Positions 46,049 through 55,978 are shown, counted from the first letter of the stretch. The stretch is DNA of 64,000 bases from Flavobacterium silvisoli (GCF_004329815.1 NZ_SJPE01000001.1:186001-250000); one strand, 5' to 3'. Translations and numbers: made by a program. The notes: generated by a model not told the origin, from the sequence alone.

Positions 46049-47341
46049 TTAAGAATTCATAATCGATTCAATCTCGTCTACTTCTATCGGAATGTTACGC
46101 ATTAAATTGAAGGCTTCTCCTTTTTCCTGAATAACCATATCATCTTCAATACGGATTCCGAAACCTTCGGCAGGAATATAAATACCCGGCTCTACAGTAA
46201 AGACCATGTTGGCCTGCATCGGTTCGTGCAATAAGCCGTAATCGTGCGTATCTAACCCTAAATGGTGAGAAGTGCCATGCATAAAGTATTTTTTATAGAC
46301 GGGCCAATCAGGATTTTCGTTTTGCACATCGGCTTTGTCAATTAGACCAAGACCTAACAACTCTGAGGTCATTATTTTACCCACCTCAATGTGATATTGC
46401 TTCCAAAACGTACCCGGAACCAACATTTTAGTGGCTTCATTTTTAACTCTTAAAACAGCATTGTACACTTGTTTTTGTCTGTCGGTAAATCGTCCAGAAA
46501 CGGGAATCATACGGGTCATATCGCTCGAATAATTGGCATATTCGGCACCAACATCCAACAAAATCAAATCACCTGCTTTGCATTGTTGATTGTTTTCAAT
46601 GTAATGCAACACATTGGCATTGTTCCCCGAGGCAATAATCGGAGTATAGGCGAATCCTTTGGAGCGGTTGCGCAGGAATTCGTGTGCAAACTCAGCTTCA
46701 ATTTCGTATTCTGTCACATTCGGCTTCACAAAATTCAGTACCCTACGGAATCCTTTTTCGGTGATGTCACAAGCCTTTTGAATTAAATCAAGCTCTTCAC
46801 TTTCTTTGACTGAACGCAGTCTTTGCAAAATAGGGTTAGATTTTTCGACCTTATGCGCCGGATAATTTTCTTTCCACCATTTTACAAATCGGGCTTCACG
46901 GGTTTCGGTTTCTATAGTCGCGCGGTAATGTTCGTTGGTATTGATATACATCGTTTCGGCATAAGCCATTACCTCTTTCAGCGTTTTATGGAAATCCTGC
47001 AACCAAATCACCGATTTGATTCCGGATACTTCAAAGGCTCGTTCCTTGGTTAGTTTTTCTCCTTCCCAAATAGCAATGTGTTCGTTGGTTTCTTTCAGAA
47101 AAAGAATTTCTTTCAAATGTTCGTATGGCGCATCCGGAAAGAGCAATAAGATGCTTTCCTCCTGGTCTACTCCGCTCAAATAAAAAATATCCCGGTGTTG
47201 GGCAAAGGGCAACGTACTGTCGGCCGATACCGGATAAATATCATTGGAATTGAAAACAGCTACACTGTTAGGTTTCATTTGTGCCGTAAACTTTGCTCTG
47301 TTTTTAATAAACAAATTGCGGTCTATTTGATGGTATTTCAT
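46049..47341 (-). CDS. pepP: Xaa-Pro aminopeptidase P
   Basis: A 430-residue cytosolic M24B metallopeptidase that removes N-terminal residues before proline. The five dinuclear-metal ligands are seen in order: LDVGAEYANYSSDMTR (two Asp), HGTSHHLGLDTHDYG (His), VEPGIYIP (Glu) and GIRIEDDM (Glu). The N-terminal creatinase-like domain spans about 1-170. It has a -7 element at 47384-47391 and a terminator at 45985-46014. Confidence 0.93.
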   Translation of the reverse strand: MKYHQIDRNLFIKNRAKFTAQMKPNSVAVFNSNDIYPVSADSTLPFAQHRDIFYLSGVDQEESILLLFPDAPYEHLKEILFLKETNEHIAIWEGEKLTKERAFEVSGIKSVIWLQDFHKTLKEVMAYAETMYINTNEHYRATIETETREARFVKWWKENYPAHKVEKSNPILQRLRSVKESEELDLIQKACDITEKGFRRVLNFVKPNVTEYEIEAEFAHEFLRNRSKGFAYTPIIASGNNANVLHYIENNQQCKAGDLILLDVGAEYANYSSDMTRMIPVSGRFTDRQKQVYNAVLRVKNEATKMLVPGTFWKQYHIEVGKIMTSELLGLGLIDKADVQNENPDWPVYKKYFMHGTSHHLGLDTHDYGLLHEPMQANMVFTVEPGIYIPAEGFGIRIEDDMVIQEKGEAFNLMRNIPIEVDEIESIMNS

Positions 47342-47383
47342 GTTGTTGAATTTGAAAATTTGTTAATTTGAAAATTACTTTAC

Positions 47384-47391
47384 CAAAAGTA
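47384..47391 (-). promoter_or_regulatory. -7 element of pepP
   Basis: TACTTTTG on the minus strand, 42 bp before the ATG. Confidence 0.55.
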
Positions 47392-47427
47392 AGCATTAGT
47401 CAAAACTAAATTAGTAGCCAAATGGCA

Positions 47428-47991
47428 TTATTTTATGGTTTTCCTGATGCGGCTCATGTGTCGGGAAGAGATACCCAAAAAAGCCGCCAAATAATGCAAC
47501 GGAACTTCCTGCAGAAGTTGGGGTTCTGAGACTAATAGCTTTTTATAACGCTCTTCCGGAGTCAGGGTTAGTAAGTCTATTCGGTACTCATCAATGAGAC
47601 AGATTTGTTTTTCGAGTATACCGTAATACAACTGCGAAAAGGTATTACTGTTGGCTTTAAGTTTAATGAAATGTTCTAAATCAATGACCCACAGCACGCA
47701 ATCGGTTAGGGCTTTGATGCTTTTTCGGGAAGGGGTTTGGTGTAAGAAACTGTAGAGTGAGCTGGTGACCGTGTTTTTCAGGGCTATATAGGTCGTTTTT
47801 TCATCTCCTTCGACATCTACGGCGTGCTGCAAAATACCATTCTCAATGTAACAGAAATAACGACAGACTTCATCTTGTTTGACAAACATCTCGTGCTTTT
47901 TGAGATTCAGCTGGCGAAACGATTGGATGATCTCGGTTCTCTCTTTGGCAGAATCGTTGGGAGTGATTGCTGTAATAAAGTGGACAAACAT
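47428..47991 (-). CDS. Crp/Fnr-family transcription regulator
   Basis: A 187-residue regulator: an N-terminal cyclic-nucleotide-binding-type barrel (about 20-120) and a C-terminal winged helix (VPLHYLAAFLGISSRHMSRIRK, about 163-184). The barrel lacks the G-E-x-x-x-x-R-x-A cAMP signature, so the ligand is probably not cAMP, and there are no Fnr-type Cys clusters. Proteins of this short Bacteroidota type often control a divergent neighbour. The gene diverges from the lipoprotein gene at 48105, and palindromes lie between the two promoters. Confidence 0.88.
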   Translation of the reverse strand: MFVHFITAITPNDSAKERTEIIQSFRQLNLKKHEMFVKQDEVCRYFCYIENGILQHAVDVEGDEKTTYIALKNTVTSSLYSFLHQTPSRKSIKALTDCVLWVIDLEHFIKLKANSNTFSQLYYGILEKQICLIDEYRIDLLTLTPEERYKKLLVSEPQLLQEVPLHYLAAFLGISSRHMSRIRKTIK

Positions 47992-48013
47992 TTTTGAACT
48001 ATTTTGCGTAAAT

Positions 48014-48021
48014 CAAATGTA
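48014..48021 (-). promoter_or_regulatory. -7 element of the Crp-family gene
   Basis: TACATTTG on the minus strand, 22 bp before the ATG. Confidence 0.55.
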
Positions 48022-48039
48022 ATAAAAATACATTTTTGC

Positions 48040-48067
48040 CGTTAGTTGTAACGTAAATGAATTACAA
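48040..48067. promoter_or_regulatory. Overlapping palindromes between the Crp-family gene and a lipoprotein gene
   Basis: CGTTA-GTTG-TAACG (48040-48053) has the 14-bp, N4-spaced form of Crp/Fnr sites. TTGTAA-N10-TTACAA (48046-48067) overlaps it. The first is centred about 40-50 bp upstream of both predicted starts, where Crp-type activators usually sit. Confidence 0.45.
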
Positions 48068-48081
48068 TCGTTTTGCATTTT

Positions 48082-48089
48082 TAACTTTG
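48082..48089 (+). promoter_or_regulatory. -7 element of the lipoprotein gene at 48105
   Basis: TAACTTTG, 15 bp before the ATG. Confidence 0.55.
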
Positions 48090-48104
48090 ACCAAACTTTA
48101 AACA

Positions 48105-48971
48105 ATGAAAAAAGCATATCTCCTTTTACTATTTGCGGCAGCCGCAATTCCGTTTTTCTCTTGCAGCGAAGAAAGCAGTAGTAAACCTATGTTGATTGTG
48201 AAATTTAAATTCGACCCGAATCAGATTCGCTTGAACAATTTGGGAGAACCATCCGTCATTCCCGATGGCAATGCCGCGCAGACCCCTGTCTTTAATACAA
48301 TAGGTTCGCATTATATTGAATTAGCGCCAAATGCCAACACGCAAATTGGAACCGGAACGATTATTTATCACGGAGCCGAAACCACATTAGGTGGAGCTAA
48401 CGCTATAGATTTCAGCAAAGAGAAAATTGTGGCGCAAGATGAAGTATTCATAAAAATTCCGTTAACCCAAGTAGCTAAAGGAAATTATGAATGGATTCGC
48501 GTTTCGTTGGCCTATCAGAATTACCAAATCAACATCAGAAATAACGGGGTTGATTATACAGGAACTTTAGCCAGTTTTGTCGGATTCAATACTTATCTGA
48601 CTTCGTTTAACATTGGCAACAGCATCTTTCCTGTAAACGGAAACCGCGAGCAAGGGTATTGGGCTTTTGCTTTGAACAATCAGCCTTATTCTTCTTCGGG
48701 ACAAGCACCAACCGGGGCTACAACCGTTCCGAATCCGTTGCATGCCACTTCGGGAATTCCGTTAAAATCGTGTGTGGTTACCGGAAAATTTGCTACTCCT
48801 TTGGCTATTACCGGCAACGAAACCAGCGATGTAACAGTGACCCTTTCCTTATCCATAAACCACAGTTTTGAGTGGCATGAGGTGAACGTCGACGGAAAAT
48901 TCGAACCTTCAGCAGGAGAAAATGTTGTAGACATGGGATTGCGCGGTTTAATTCCAAGTTATGTTAAATAA
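48105..48971 (+). CDS. Uncharacterised lipoprotein
   Basis: A 288-residue protein with a clear lipoprotein signal (MKKAYLLLLFAAAAIPFFSC, lipobox FFSC), then a beta-rich domain with several Asn/Gly/Thr-rich loops and one later Cys (LKSCVVTG). I do not recognise the family. It is monocistronic by position and divergent from a Crp-family regulator with a shared palindromic region, so regulation by that protein is likely. The serine-rich stretch after the lipid Cys (CSEESSSK) resembles surface-export signals described in Bacteroidota lipoproteins, so it may face outward; that is inference. Confidence 0.75.
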   Translation: MKKAYLLLLFAAAAIPFFSCSEESSSKPMLIVKFKFDPNQIRLNNLGEPSVIPDGNAAQTPVFNTIGSHYIELAPNANTQIGTGTIIYHGAETTLGGANAIDFSKEKIVAQDEVFIKIPLTQVAKGNYEWIRVSLAYQNYQINIRNNGVDYTGTLASFVGFNTYLTSFNIGNSIFPVNGNREQGYWAFALNNQPYSSSGQAPTGATTVPNPLHATSGIPLKSCVVTGKFATPLAITGNETSDVTVTLSLSINHSFEWHEVNVDGKFEPSAGENVVDMGLRGLIPSYVK

Positions 48972-49070
48972 TTTTGTTTAGGATTTCATGATCAAAATAG
49001 TCATTTAAGTCATTGATATTCAACAACTGTTAAACCCACTTTAAATTCATTATAAATTAGAACGAAAAGG

Positions 49071-49101
49071 TTGTAGTTAATAGCAAATAGGTGTATTTTT
49101 G
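49071..49101 (+). promoter_or_regulatory. Promoter of the sdhCAB operon
   Basis: TTG at 49071-49073 and TATTTTTG at 49094-49101, spacing 20 bp; 31 bp from -7 to the sdhC ATG. Confidence 0.75.
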
Positions 49102-49132
49102 TGTGATTTTTTTAAACAAATTATACACAATT

Positions 49133-49990
49133 ATGGCAAAATCTGCACTTTTAAAGTCATCTCTTGCAAAGAAATACTGGATGGCTCTTACAGGTTTATT
49201 TTTATGCTTGTTTTTAGCGGGTCACCTGGCAGGAAATCTTCAATTAATTTTTAGCGATGCATTGCATTTCAATCAGTATGCACTGTTTATGACCTCTAAT
49301 CCGGCGGTAAAAATTCTATCTTACCTCACTTACTTCTCTATTTTATTCCATGCTGTTGATGGGTTCTTATTAACCTATCAGAACGTAAAAGCAAGACCAA
49401 TTGGTTATGCTAAAAACAACCCAAGCGCAAACAGCAGTTTTTCATCCAGAAACATGGCTGTATTGGGAACCTTAATTTTGGTTTTCATTGTAACGCATAT
49501 GGTAAACTTTTGGGCTGTTATGCATTTTGACAAAAACATGCCATTACAAAGCATTACCGTAGAAGTAATGGGACAAAAACAAGAATTGTATGTTACCACT
49601 AACGGCGGTTACATGCCGGTGAGTCAGGTTGCCAAAAGCTATGAAGAAGCCATGAAAACCGGTGCTCAAACCTATATTGAACACAGAACTGATTTTTACA
49701 ACACACAAGCTCGTGTTAAAATTGGCGAAGGGTATAAAGATTTGCACAAAATCACCGTTGCCTTTTTCAAAGATGCTAAATTGGGCTTAATTGCGACTGT
49801 TCTTTACGTCATAGCTATGTTTGTGTTAGCCTTCCACTTGCTGCATGGATTCAGCAGCGCTTTCCAATCTCTGGGCTTAAACCATCCAAAATATACACCG
49901 GCAATCAAAGGTTTCGGGAAAGCCTTTGCCATTGTAGTTCCGCTACTGTTTGCTATCATTCCGGTTTACATTCATTTTTTCTTAAAATAA
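49133..49990 (+). CDS. sdhC: Succinate dehydrogenase cytochrome b subunit
   Basis: A 285-residue membrane anchor of complex II with five hydrophobic helices and His residues for two hemes (AGHLAGNLQL, ILFHAVDGF, VTHMVNFWAVMHF, AFHLLHGFSSAF). This is the single-subunit type B anchor used by Bacteroidota. The loop between helices 3 and 4 is unusually long (about residues 135-198; hydrophilic, with MGQKQELYVTTNGGYMPV and RTDFYNTQARVKIGEG); homologs as I recall them are about 60 residues shorter there. First gene of sdhCAB; sdhA follows after 18 bp. Start at 49133 (MAKSALLKSSLAKKYW). Confidence 0.93.
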   Translation: MAKSALLKSSLAKKYWMALTGLFLCLFLAGHLAGNLQLIFSDALHFNQYALFMTSNPAVKILSYLTYFSILFHAVDGFLLTYQNVKARPIGYAKNNPSANSSFSSRNMAVLGTLILVFIVTHMVNFWAVMHFDKNMPLQSITVEVMGQKQELYVTTNGGYMPVSQVAKSYEEAMKTGAQTYIEHRTDFYNTQARVKIGEGYKDLHKITVAFFKDAKLGLIATVLYVIAMFVLAFHLLHGFSSAFQSLGLNHPKYTPAIKGFGKAFAIVVPLLFAIIPVYIHFFLK

Positions 49991-50008
49991 TCAACATCAG
50001 TATAAATC

Positions 50009-52018
50009 ATGAAGTTAGATTCTAAAATACCAGAAGGTCATATTTCTCAAAAATGGACCGATTATAAAAACCATTTGAAACTGGTTGCACCTAACAACCG
50101 TCCAAAAATTGACATTATTGTAGTAGGAACAGGATTGGCAGGAGCCTCTGCGGCAGCCTCTCTTGGTGAAATGGGATATAATGTAAAAGCATTTTGTTTT
50201 CAAGACTCCCCGCGTCGTGCACACTCTATTGCCGCGCAAGGGGGTATCAATGCCGCCAAAAATTACCAAAATGACGGTGACAGTATTTACCGATTATTTT
50301 ACGATACCATCAAAGGTGGGGATTACCGCGCGCGTGAAGCAAACGTACACCGCTTGGCGGAAGTATCCGGAAATATTATCGACCAATGTGTAGCTCAAGG
50401 GGTTCCTTTTGCCCGTGACTACGGTGGATTATTAGACAACCGTTCGTTCGGGGGTACGCAAGTACAACGTACTTTTTATGCTGCCGGACAAACCGGACAA
50501 CAATTGTTGTTAGGCGCTTACTCTGCTTTATCAAGACAAATAGGATTGGGACGTGTTCAAATGTTCAACCGTCACGAAATGTTGGATTTAGTAAAAGTGG
50601 ACGGAAAAGCACGCGGTATCATTGCCCGTAACTTGGTTACCGGAGAAATCGAAAGACATTCGGCCCACGCAGTAATTATAGCATCAGGAGGATACGGAAA
50701 TGTGTATTTCCTCTCTACCAATGCCATGGGAAGTAACGTTACTGCCGGATGGAAAGTACACAAACAAGGAGCGGCTTTTGCTAATCCGTGTTTTGTTCAA
50801 ATTCACCCAACCTGTATTCCGGTACACGGAACCAACCAATCGAAGTTAACTTTGATGTCAGAATCATTGCGTAACTCCGGACGTATTTGGGTACCTAAGA
50901 AAAAAGAAGATGCGGAAGCGATTCGTGCCGGTAAATTAAAACCCACACAAATTGCCGAAGAAGACAGAGATTACTACTTGGAAAGACGTTACCCTGCATT
51001 TGGTAACCTGGTGCCTCGTGATGTGGCTTCAAGAGCTGCCAAAGAGCGTTGTGATGCCGGTTTCGGAATTGAAGCCAATGACACCAACGAAGGAGTATAC
51101 TTAGATTTCTCTACCGAAATTCAAAACAAAGGAAAACAAGCGGCTTACGCCAAAGGAAACCACAACCCTACACCGGAAGAAATCACCGCTCTGGGAAAAC
51201 AATGGTTGGAAGAAAAATACGGCAACCTGTTTACCATGTACCAAAAAATCACAGACGAGAATCCTTATGAGACTCCGATGAAAATATACCCTGCCGTTCA
51301 CTACACGATGGGTGGTGTTTGGGTAGATTACAACTTACAGTCTACCATTCCGGGTTGTTTCGTTGCCGGAGAAGCCAACTTCTCTGACCACGGAGCCAAC
51401 CGTTTAGGAGCCTCTGCTTTGATGCAAGGTTTGGCCGACGGTTATTTCGTATTGCCTTACACCGTTTCTGATTATTTGGCAGATGATATCCGTACCGGCA
51501 AAATCCCTACGAATACAGCCGAATTTGACGAAGCTGAAAAACGTGTGAAAGACAGCATCAACTTCTTCCTGAACAACAGCGGAACGAAATCGGTTGACCA
51601 TTTCCACAAAAAATTAGGTCACATCATGTGGAATAAAGTAGGTATGGGCAGAAACGAGCAAGGCTTAAAAGAAGCTATCGCCGAAATTGCTGCCTTAAAA
51701 GACGAATTCTACAAAGATGTTTTTGTACCGGGCAGTGCGGATGAATTGAATCCGGAATTGGAAAAAGCACTTCGTGTGGCTGACTTCATCGAACTGGGTC
51801 AATTAATGGCGATGGATGCACTGCAACGTAAAGAGTCTTGTGGAGGTCACTTCCGTGAAGAATACCAAGATGCTGAAGGAGAAACGCTTCGTGATGACGA
51901 AAACTTCAAATTTGTAGGCGCTTGGGAATACAATGGGGAAGACATCAGCAAAGAGATTCTTCACAAAGAAGAATTGAAATACGAGTTTATTAAAATAGCC
52001 GCTAGAAACTATAAGTAA
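50009..52018 (+). CDS. sdhA: Succinate dehydrogenase flavoprotein subunit
   Basis: A 669-residue catalytic subunit oxidising succinate to fumarate. FAD motifs: [19 protein letters not shown] (about 36-54) and the covalent-FAD His in [15 protein letters not shown]. Substrate-site and capping-domain sequences follow ([31 protein letters not shown]). Length fits the Bacteroidota type. It sits between sdhC and sdhB with short gaps in one operon. Confidence 0.97.
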   Translation: MKLDSKIPEGHISQKWTDYKNHLKLVAPNNRPKIDIIVVGTGLAGASAAASLGEMGYNVKAFCFQDSPRRAHSIAAQGGINAAKNYQNDGDSIYRLFYDTIKGGDYRAREANVHRLAEVSGNIIDQCVAQGVPFARDYGGLLDNRSFGGTQVQRTFYAAGQTGQQLLLGAYSALSRQIGLGRVQMFNRHEMLDLVKVDGKARGIIARNLVTGEIERHSAHAVIIASGGYGNVYFLSTNAMGSNVTAGWKVHKQGAAFANPCFVQIHPTCIPVHGTNQSKLTLMSESLRNSGRIWVPKKKEDAEAIRAGKLKPTQIAEEDRDYYLERRYPAFGNLVPRDVASRAAKERCDAGFGIEANDTNEGVYLDFSTEIQNKGKQAAYAKGNHNPTPEEITALGKQWLEEKYGNLFTMYQKITDENPYETPMKIYPAVHYTMGGVWVDYNLQSTIPGCFVAGEANFSDHGANRLGASALMQGLADGYFVLPYTVSDYLADDIRTGKIPTNTAEFDEAEKRVKDSINFFLNNSGTKSVDHFHKKLGHIMWNKVGMGRNEQGLKEAIAEIAALKDEFYKDVFVPGSADELNPELEKALRVADFIELGQLMAMDALQRKESCGGHFREEYQDAEGETLRDDENFKFVGAWEYNGEDISKEILHKEELKYEFIKIAARNYK

Positions 52019-52033
52019 TAGGAGATTAGGATT

Positions 52034-52795
52034 ATGAGTACAGCAAAAAACATCAATATAACCCTTAAGATTTGGCGTCAAAAAAACGCTAAATCCAAAG
52101 GAAGCATGGAAACATACAAACTGGATAATGTTTCTACTGCTAGTTCATTTTTGGAAATGTTAGACCAATTGAACGAGCAATTAGTGAACGAAAGAAAAGA
52201 GCCTGTCGCATTTGACCACGACTGTCGTGAAGGGATTTGCGGAATGTGCTCATTATACATCAACGGTCGCGCTCACGGACCTGATACCGGAATCACTACT
52301 TGTCAGCTGCACATGCGTATGTTCAACGACGGAGATACCATTTATGTAGAGCCTTGGAGAAGCCGAGCTTTCCCGGTAATTAAAGATTTAGTGGTAGACA
52401 GAAGTGCATTCGACAGAATTCAACAAGCCGGTGGTTTCGTTTCGGTTAACACCTCCGGAAACACTATCGACGCCAATGCAACCCCTATCAACAAGCACGA
52501 TGCAGACAAATCGTTTGAAGCGGCTGCTTGTATCGGTTGTGGTGCTTGTGTAGCTACGTGTAAAAATGGCTCTGCTATGTTGTTTGTAGGTGCCAAAGTA
52601 TCGCAATATGCTTTGTTGCCACAAGGAAAAGTAGAAGCTACGCAACGTGTTTTAAACATGGTCCGTCAGATGGATGAAGAAGGATTCGGAAACTGTACCA
52701 ATACCGGTGCCTGTGAAATTGAATGCCCGAAAGGAATTTCACTTGAAAATATTGCCCGCATGAACCGCGAGTATTTAAAAGCAAGTATCAAATAA
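52034..52795 (+). CDS. sdhB: Succinate dehydrogenase iron-sulfur subunit
   Basis: A 253-residue electron-transfer subunit. The 2Fe-2S ligands are in CREGICGMC plus the Cys of TTCQLH (about 60-95). The 4Fe-4S site is [11 protein letters not shown] (about 168-178) and the 3Fe-4S site [14 protein letters not shown] (about 219-232). It passes electrons from FADH2 to the quinone site in SdhC. Last gene of the operon, followed by a strong terminator. Confidence 0.97.
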   Translation: MSTAKNINITLKIWRQKNAKSKGSMETYKLDNVSTASSFLEMLDQLNEQLVNERKEPVAFDHDCREGICGMCSLYINGRAHGPDTGITTCQLHMRMFNDGDTIYVEPWRSRAFPVIKDLVVDRSAFDRIQQAGGFVSVNTSGNTIDANATPINKHDADKSFEAAACIGCGACVATCKNGSAMLFVGAKVSQYALLPQGKVEATQRVLNMVRQMDEEGFGNCTNTGACEIECPKGISLENIARMNREYLKASIK

Positions 52796-52822
52796 ACTGA
52801 AATCAGTTGAAATTATATCAAA

Positions 52823-52851
52823 CGCACTCTATTTCAGAGTGCGTTTTTTTT
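52823..52851 (+). terminator. Intrinsic terminator of sdhCAB
   Basis: An 8-bp perfect stem CGCACTCT/AGAGTGCG with an ATTTC loop and eight Ts. Confidence 0.92.
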
Positions 52852-52853
52852 GC

Positions 52854-52861
52854 TATATTTG
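52854..52861 (+). promoter_or_regulatory. -7 element of the nitrilase gene, implying a leaderless mRNA
   Basis: TATATTTG starts right after the sdh terminator T run and ends three bases before the ATG at 52865. Confidence 0.5.
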
Positions 52862-52864
52862 AAT

Positions 52865-53629
52865 ATGAAAATTGCTTTAGTACAAACCTCACTTGTTTGG
52901 GAAAACCCCGTAGAAAACCGAAGCCATTTATCACAAAAAATAATGGGCTTTATGGAAGAGGTGGACTTAATCATTCTTCCGGAAATGTTTTCCTCAGGAT
53001 TTACAATGGATCCGAAGGCAGTAGCCGAAACCATGCAGGGAGAAACCGTTTTATGGTTACAACATTTGGCCAAAGCCAGAAACTGTGCACTTACCGGCAG
53101 CTTAGTCATTGAAGAAAACGGTAGTTACTACAATCGATTACTTTTCGTTTTTCCGAACGGCAACATACAAACCTACGACAAAAAACACTTGTTTACCTTG
53201 GCAGGAGAGCACCAACATTACACGGCCGGGCTAAATAAACTCGTTATTGAATACAAAGGATTTCGCATTTGTCCGCTGATTTGTTATGATTTGCGGTTCC
53301 CGGTGTTTTCCCGTAATACGGAAGATTATGATGTATTGCTTTATGTGGCCAATTGGCCTAAACCTCGCATAAGCGCTTGGGATATTTTACTAAAAGCACG
53401 CGCCGTGGAAAACATGAGCTACACCATAGGTGTCAACCGAATAGGAAGCGATCACAACAAACACCAATACATTGGACATTCCCAAGTGGTTGATTTTTTA
53501 GGCAATTATCTTCTAGAGCCACAGGAAGCCGACGCTGTGTTCATAGTGGAACTCGATAAAGCAAAACTGATGGAAATGCGCAATAAACTAGGTTTTTTAA
53601 ACGACAGGGATTATTTCGAAATTAGTTAG
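52865..53629 (+). CDS. Nitrilase-superfamily amidohydrolase, omega-amidase-like
   Basis: A 254-residue carbon-nitrogen hydrolase. The Glu-Lys-Cys triad is in LPEMFSSGF, YDKKHLF and PLICYDLRFPVF. Sequence type and length match the YafV/omega-amidase branch, which hydrolyses alpha-ketoglutaramate in metabolite repair. The start at 52865 (MKIALVQTSLVW) is chosen because family members begin this way. It overlaps the convergent Ig-like gene by 8 bp at the 3' end. Confidence 0.88.
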   Translation: MKIALVQTSLVWENPVENRSHLSQKIMGFMEEVDLIILPEMFSSGFTMDPKAVAETMQGETVLWLQHLAKARNCALTGSLVIEENGSYYNRLLFVFPNGNIQTYDKKHLFTLAGEHQHYTAGLNKLVIEYKGFRICPLICYDLRFPVFSRNTEDYDVLLYVANWPKPRISAWDILLKARAVENMSYTIGVNRIGSDHNKHQYIGHSQVVDFLGNYLLEPQEADAVFIVELDKAKLMEMRNKLGFLNDRDYFEIS

Positions 53630-55220
53630 TTCCTAAATCAAACGGTTGTTCCACATCCCAATTGGCACGCACATCAATCTGTTTAGGAAAGTAAATGACT
53701 TCTTCGGATTGGCGTTTTTCCATGAAACTCCCCGGATCCCATTCCTTATTCTTATTATCGTCATAAATAATTCGCAACGTATACAGTGCCGGTTCTAAGG
53801 CATCAAAAACAATAGTCGTATTTTGTTCTGTGTACTCACTTGCTTTTACGGTTCCGTCCTTATCGGTTAATTGCACTAATATAGGGAAACGTTTTACATG
53901 CTCTAAGAGAATCCTTAAATTACCATAGTCAGAAGCATTTTTAGTGTTGATGTTGTATTTAAGTGTGTCGTTTTTGGTGTCATAAAAATCTACTAAAGCA
54001 CCAGGCAGCAATGTAATTTTGTAGCGCTCTAATGGTTCTTTATTGAAATTTAAATACAGCTTTTGCTGAAAATCATCGTATTCAGTTTCAAAAGGAACAG
54101 CAAGTGAATCTTTATTGAAAATACTGATTTTCGACTTATCAAACTGAACCAAAGGCGTACTGCTGATCAAAGAAAAACGTTCTCTGAGCGGAAGATTACC
54201 GCTGAAATTAGTACTTACCGACAACGTATCAGCCTTAAGATTTTTCATTTTTACGGTAAATGATTTAATCCATTTGTCTTTTTCAGCTTCTACCGCTAGG
54301 GAATCAACCTTAAGTGGTTTGAACCAAATTTGCAGGGAATCTTTTTTAGGAAAACCGGTAACCAAGGACGGGATGATTTCGGTTCCGTTTTTTACTTTAA
54401 CTTTTACTCCTTTTGGATTACCCAGATATCCCATCAACATTCGGTTGCTTGAAGCCTGAGTAGGTTTAATAGCTTCAAAAGGGAGTCGTTCTTTAAACAA
54501 TTCGACTTCAAAAACGGTGTCATTCGGAATAGTGATGTACTCTTTTTGAAAACCTATTTTATCCGATTTAGGGTTGTATTTGTTATTACCGTTGTCTTTC
54601 AGGGCCACCAAAAGGTATTTTCCCGCTTTGATATTTTCCAAGGTAACAACCCTCAAACTGTCCAGCGTATTAGTAATGTATCGCGGAGTTTCCTTATAAA
54701 TGGTTGAATCGTTGAACTTTTCATTCACTTCATACAACATGACTGATACGAAATTATCCGTCTTTTTCTCCAAAGCATCTTTGACCTTAACCTTCAGTGC
54801 TAACGAATCGATATAGCTTCCGGTTGAAAACACAAATTTGTACTGTGACAGCGGATTGCCTTCGTTATTGTCTTCTATGCTTTGCCCGAAATTGAAACTG
54901 TAAGTCGTATTAGGCAGTAAAGTATCTTTAAGTCTGATTGTTACAACTTTGCTCGCAGTATAAGGCAGAATTTCCGGCTGATTTTTCATGGGAGGTGAAA
55001 CAATCAGCTGTTTATTGACGTTCTTTAGCTTGACATATTCATCAAAAACCAACTTGATTTCTTTACCGTTAAAATTGGTCGAAAGATTTTTGGGAAAACT
55101 GGCTTTCAAAACCGGTGCTATGGTGTCTTTTGCTCCTCCGGTAATACTGCCTCTTTTGGCACAACCTATGGTAAACAGCAACAAGAGTAAAGAAAAATAT
55201 CTGAAGTCAATTTTTGGCAT
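53622..55220 (-). CDS. Lipoprotein with a bacterial Ig-like domain
   Basis: A 532-residue protein with a lipoprotein signal (MPKIDFRYFSLLLLLFTIGC, lipobox TIGC). An N-terminal SbsA-type Ig-like domain covers about 30-130 (PVLKASFPKNLSTNFNGKEI, IKLVFDEYVKLKN, TTYSFNFGQSIEDNNEGN), followed by a long beta-rich region and a C-terminal part with LRIIYDDNKNKEWDPGSF. It is a common, uncharacterised Flavobacteriia envelope protein; the function is unknown. It is convergent with the nitrilase gene; comF is upstream after 74 bp. Confidence 0.85.
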   Translation of the reverse strand: MPKIDFRYFSLLLLLFTIGCAKRGSITGGAKDTIAPVLKASFPKNLSTNFNGKEIKLVFDEYVKLKNVNKQLIVSPPMKNQPEILPYTASKVVTIRLKDTLLPNTTYSFNFGQSIEDNNEGNPLSQYKFVFSTGSYIDSLALKVKVKDALEKKTDNFVSVMLYEVNEKFNDSTIYKETPRYITNTLDSLRVVTLENIKAGKYLLVALKDNGNNKYNPKSDKIGFQKEYITIPNDTVFEVELFKERLPFEAIKPTQASSNRMLMGYLGNPKGVKVKVKNGTEIIPSLVTGFPKKDSLQIWFKPLKVDSLAVEAEKDKWIKSFTVKMKNLKADTLSVSTNFSGNLPLRERFSLISSTPLVQFDKSKISIFNKDSLAVPFETEYDDFQQKLYLNFNKEPLERYKITLLPGALVDFYDTKNDTLKYNINTKNASDYGNLRILLEHVKRFPILVQLTDKDGTVKASEYTEQNTTIVFDALEPALYTLRIIYDDNKNKEWDPGSFMEKRQSEEVIYFPKQIDVRANWDVEQPFDLGTN

Positions 55221-55294
55221 AAAAGCGTTTTTTCAAAGCACAAAATAACAATTATATTTAGTGTGAATGAAATCTTTTTCAGGAAAGTTAACAT

Positions 55295-55978
55295 TTAACT
55301 GTGCGCCATAGCCATACAAACAATGCTGATTTTCGCATCCGGAATTTTGAGTAACGCCCTGCTGCAGGCTTCAAGTGTTGAACCGGTTGTAATCACATCG
55401 TCTATCAGCAAAAAATGTTTCCCGTGATGCAATTCCGAAAAATGAACATCAAAGACAGTTGAAATGACATCGGCTCTGCCCAAAAGATCTTTTTTGGTTT
55501 GCGTTTTGGTATGTAATTTTCGGTACAACAATTGGTCATTATAAGCAATGTTAAGTTGTGCCGATAGGGCTTTCCCAAATCCTTCAACCTGATTGTATCC
55601 ACGCTCCCGCAACCGTTTCTTGTGGAGCGGCACCGGTATAATGTAATCAATATTTTTAATGGATTCCAACCCCTTTAATTCTGACGCGTACCAATTCCCG
55701 ACGGTTTCACTGACGGCCTCTTGACCTTTGTATTTCAATTGGTGAATCATTTCCTGAACTATTCCTTTTTTATGAAAATAAAATAAAGCTGCGCCGAACT
55801 CCAGCGGAATCCTGCCATAGAACTTCTGCATCACTTCATTCTGCTTTATCAAATGATGATTTGTCAGCGGAATTTCATGCCTGCAAACCGTACAAAGCAC
55901 CTTTTCATCAGCCAGTAAAAATGCCTGACAACCGCTACATGCCCTTGGAAAAAACAAATTCAGAAGATGATTCCACAT
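55295..55978 (-). CDS. ComF-family phosphoribosyltransferase-like protein
   Basis: A 227-residue protein with an N-terminal double-CxxC zinc ribbon (CSGC and CTVC within the first 40 residues) and a C-terminal PRPP-binding loop (LLIDDVITTGSTLEACSRAL). ComF/GntX proteins act in DNA uptake or nucleotide metabolism; the exact role is unsettled. I start it at 55978 (MWNHLLNLFFPRACSGC); the frame extends 21 residues upstream without family features. Divergent from glyS across about 100 bp. Confidence 0.88.
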   Translation of the reverse strand: MWNHLLNLFFPRACSGCQAFLLADEKVLCTVCRHEIPLTNHHLIKQNEVMQKFYGRIPLEFGAALFYFHKKGIVQEMIHQLKYKGQEAVSETVGNWYASELKGLESIKNIDYIIPVPLHKKRLRERGYNQVEGFGKALSAQLNIAYNDQLLYRKLHTKTQTKKDLLGRADVISTVFDVHFSELHHGKHFLLIDDVITTGSTLEACSRALLKIPDAKISIVCMAMAHS

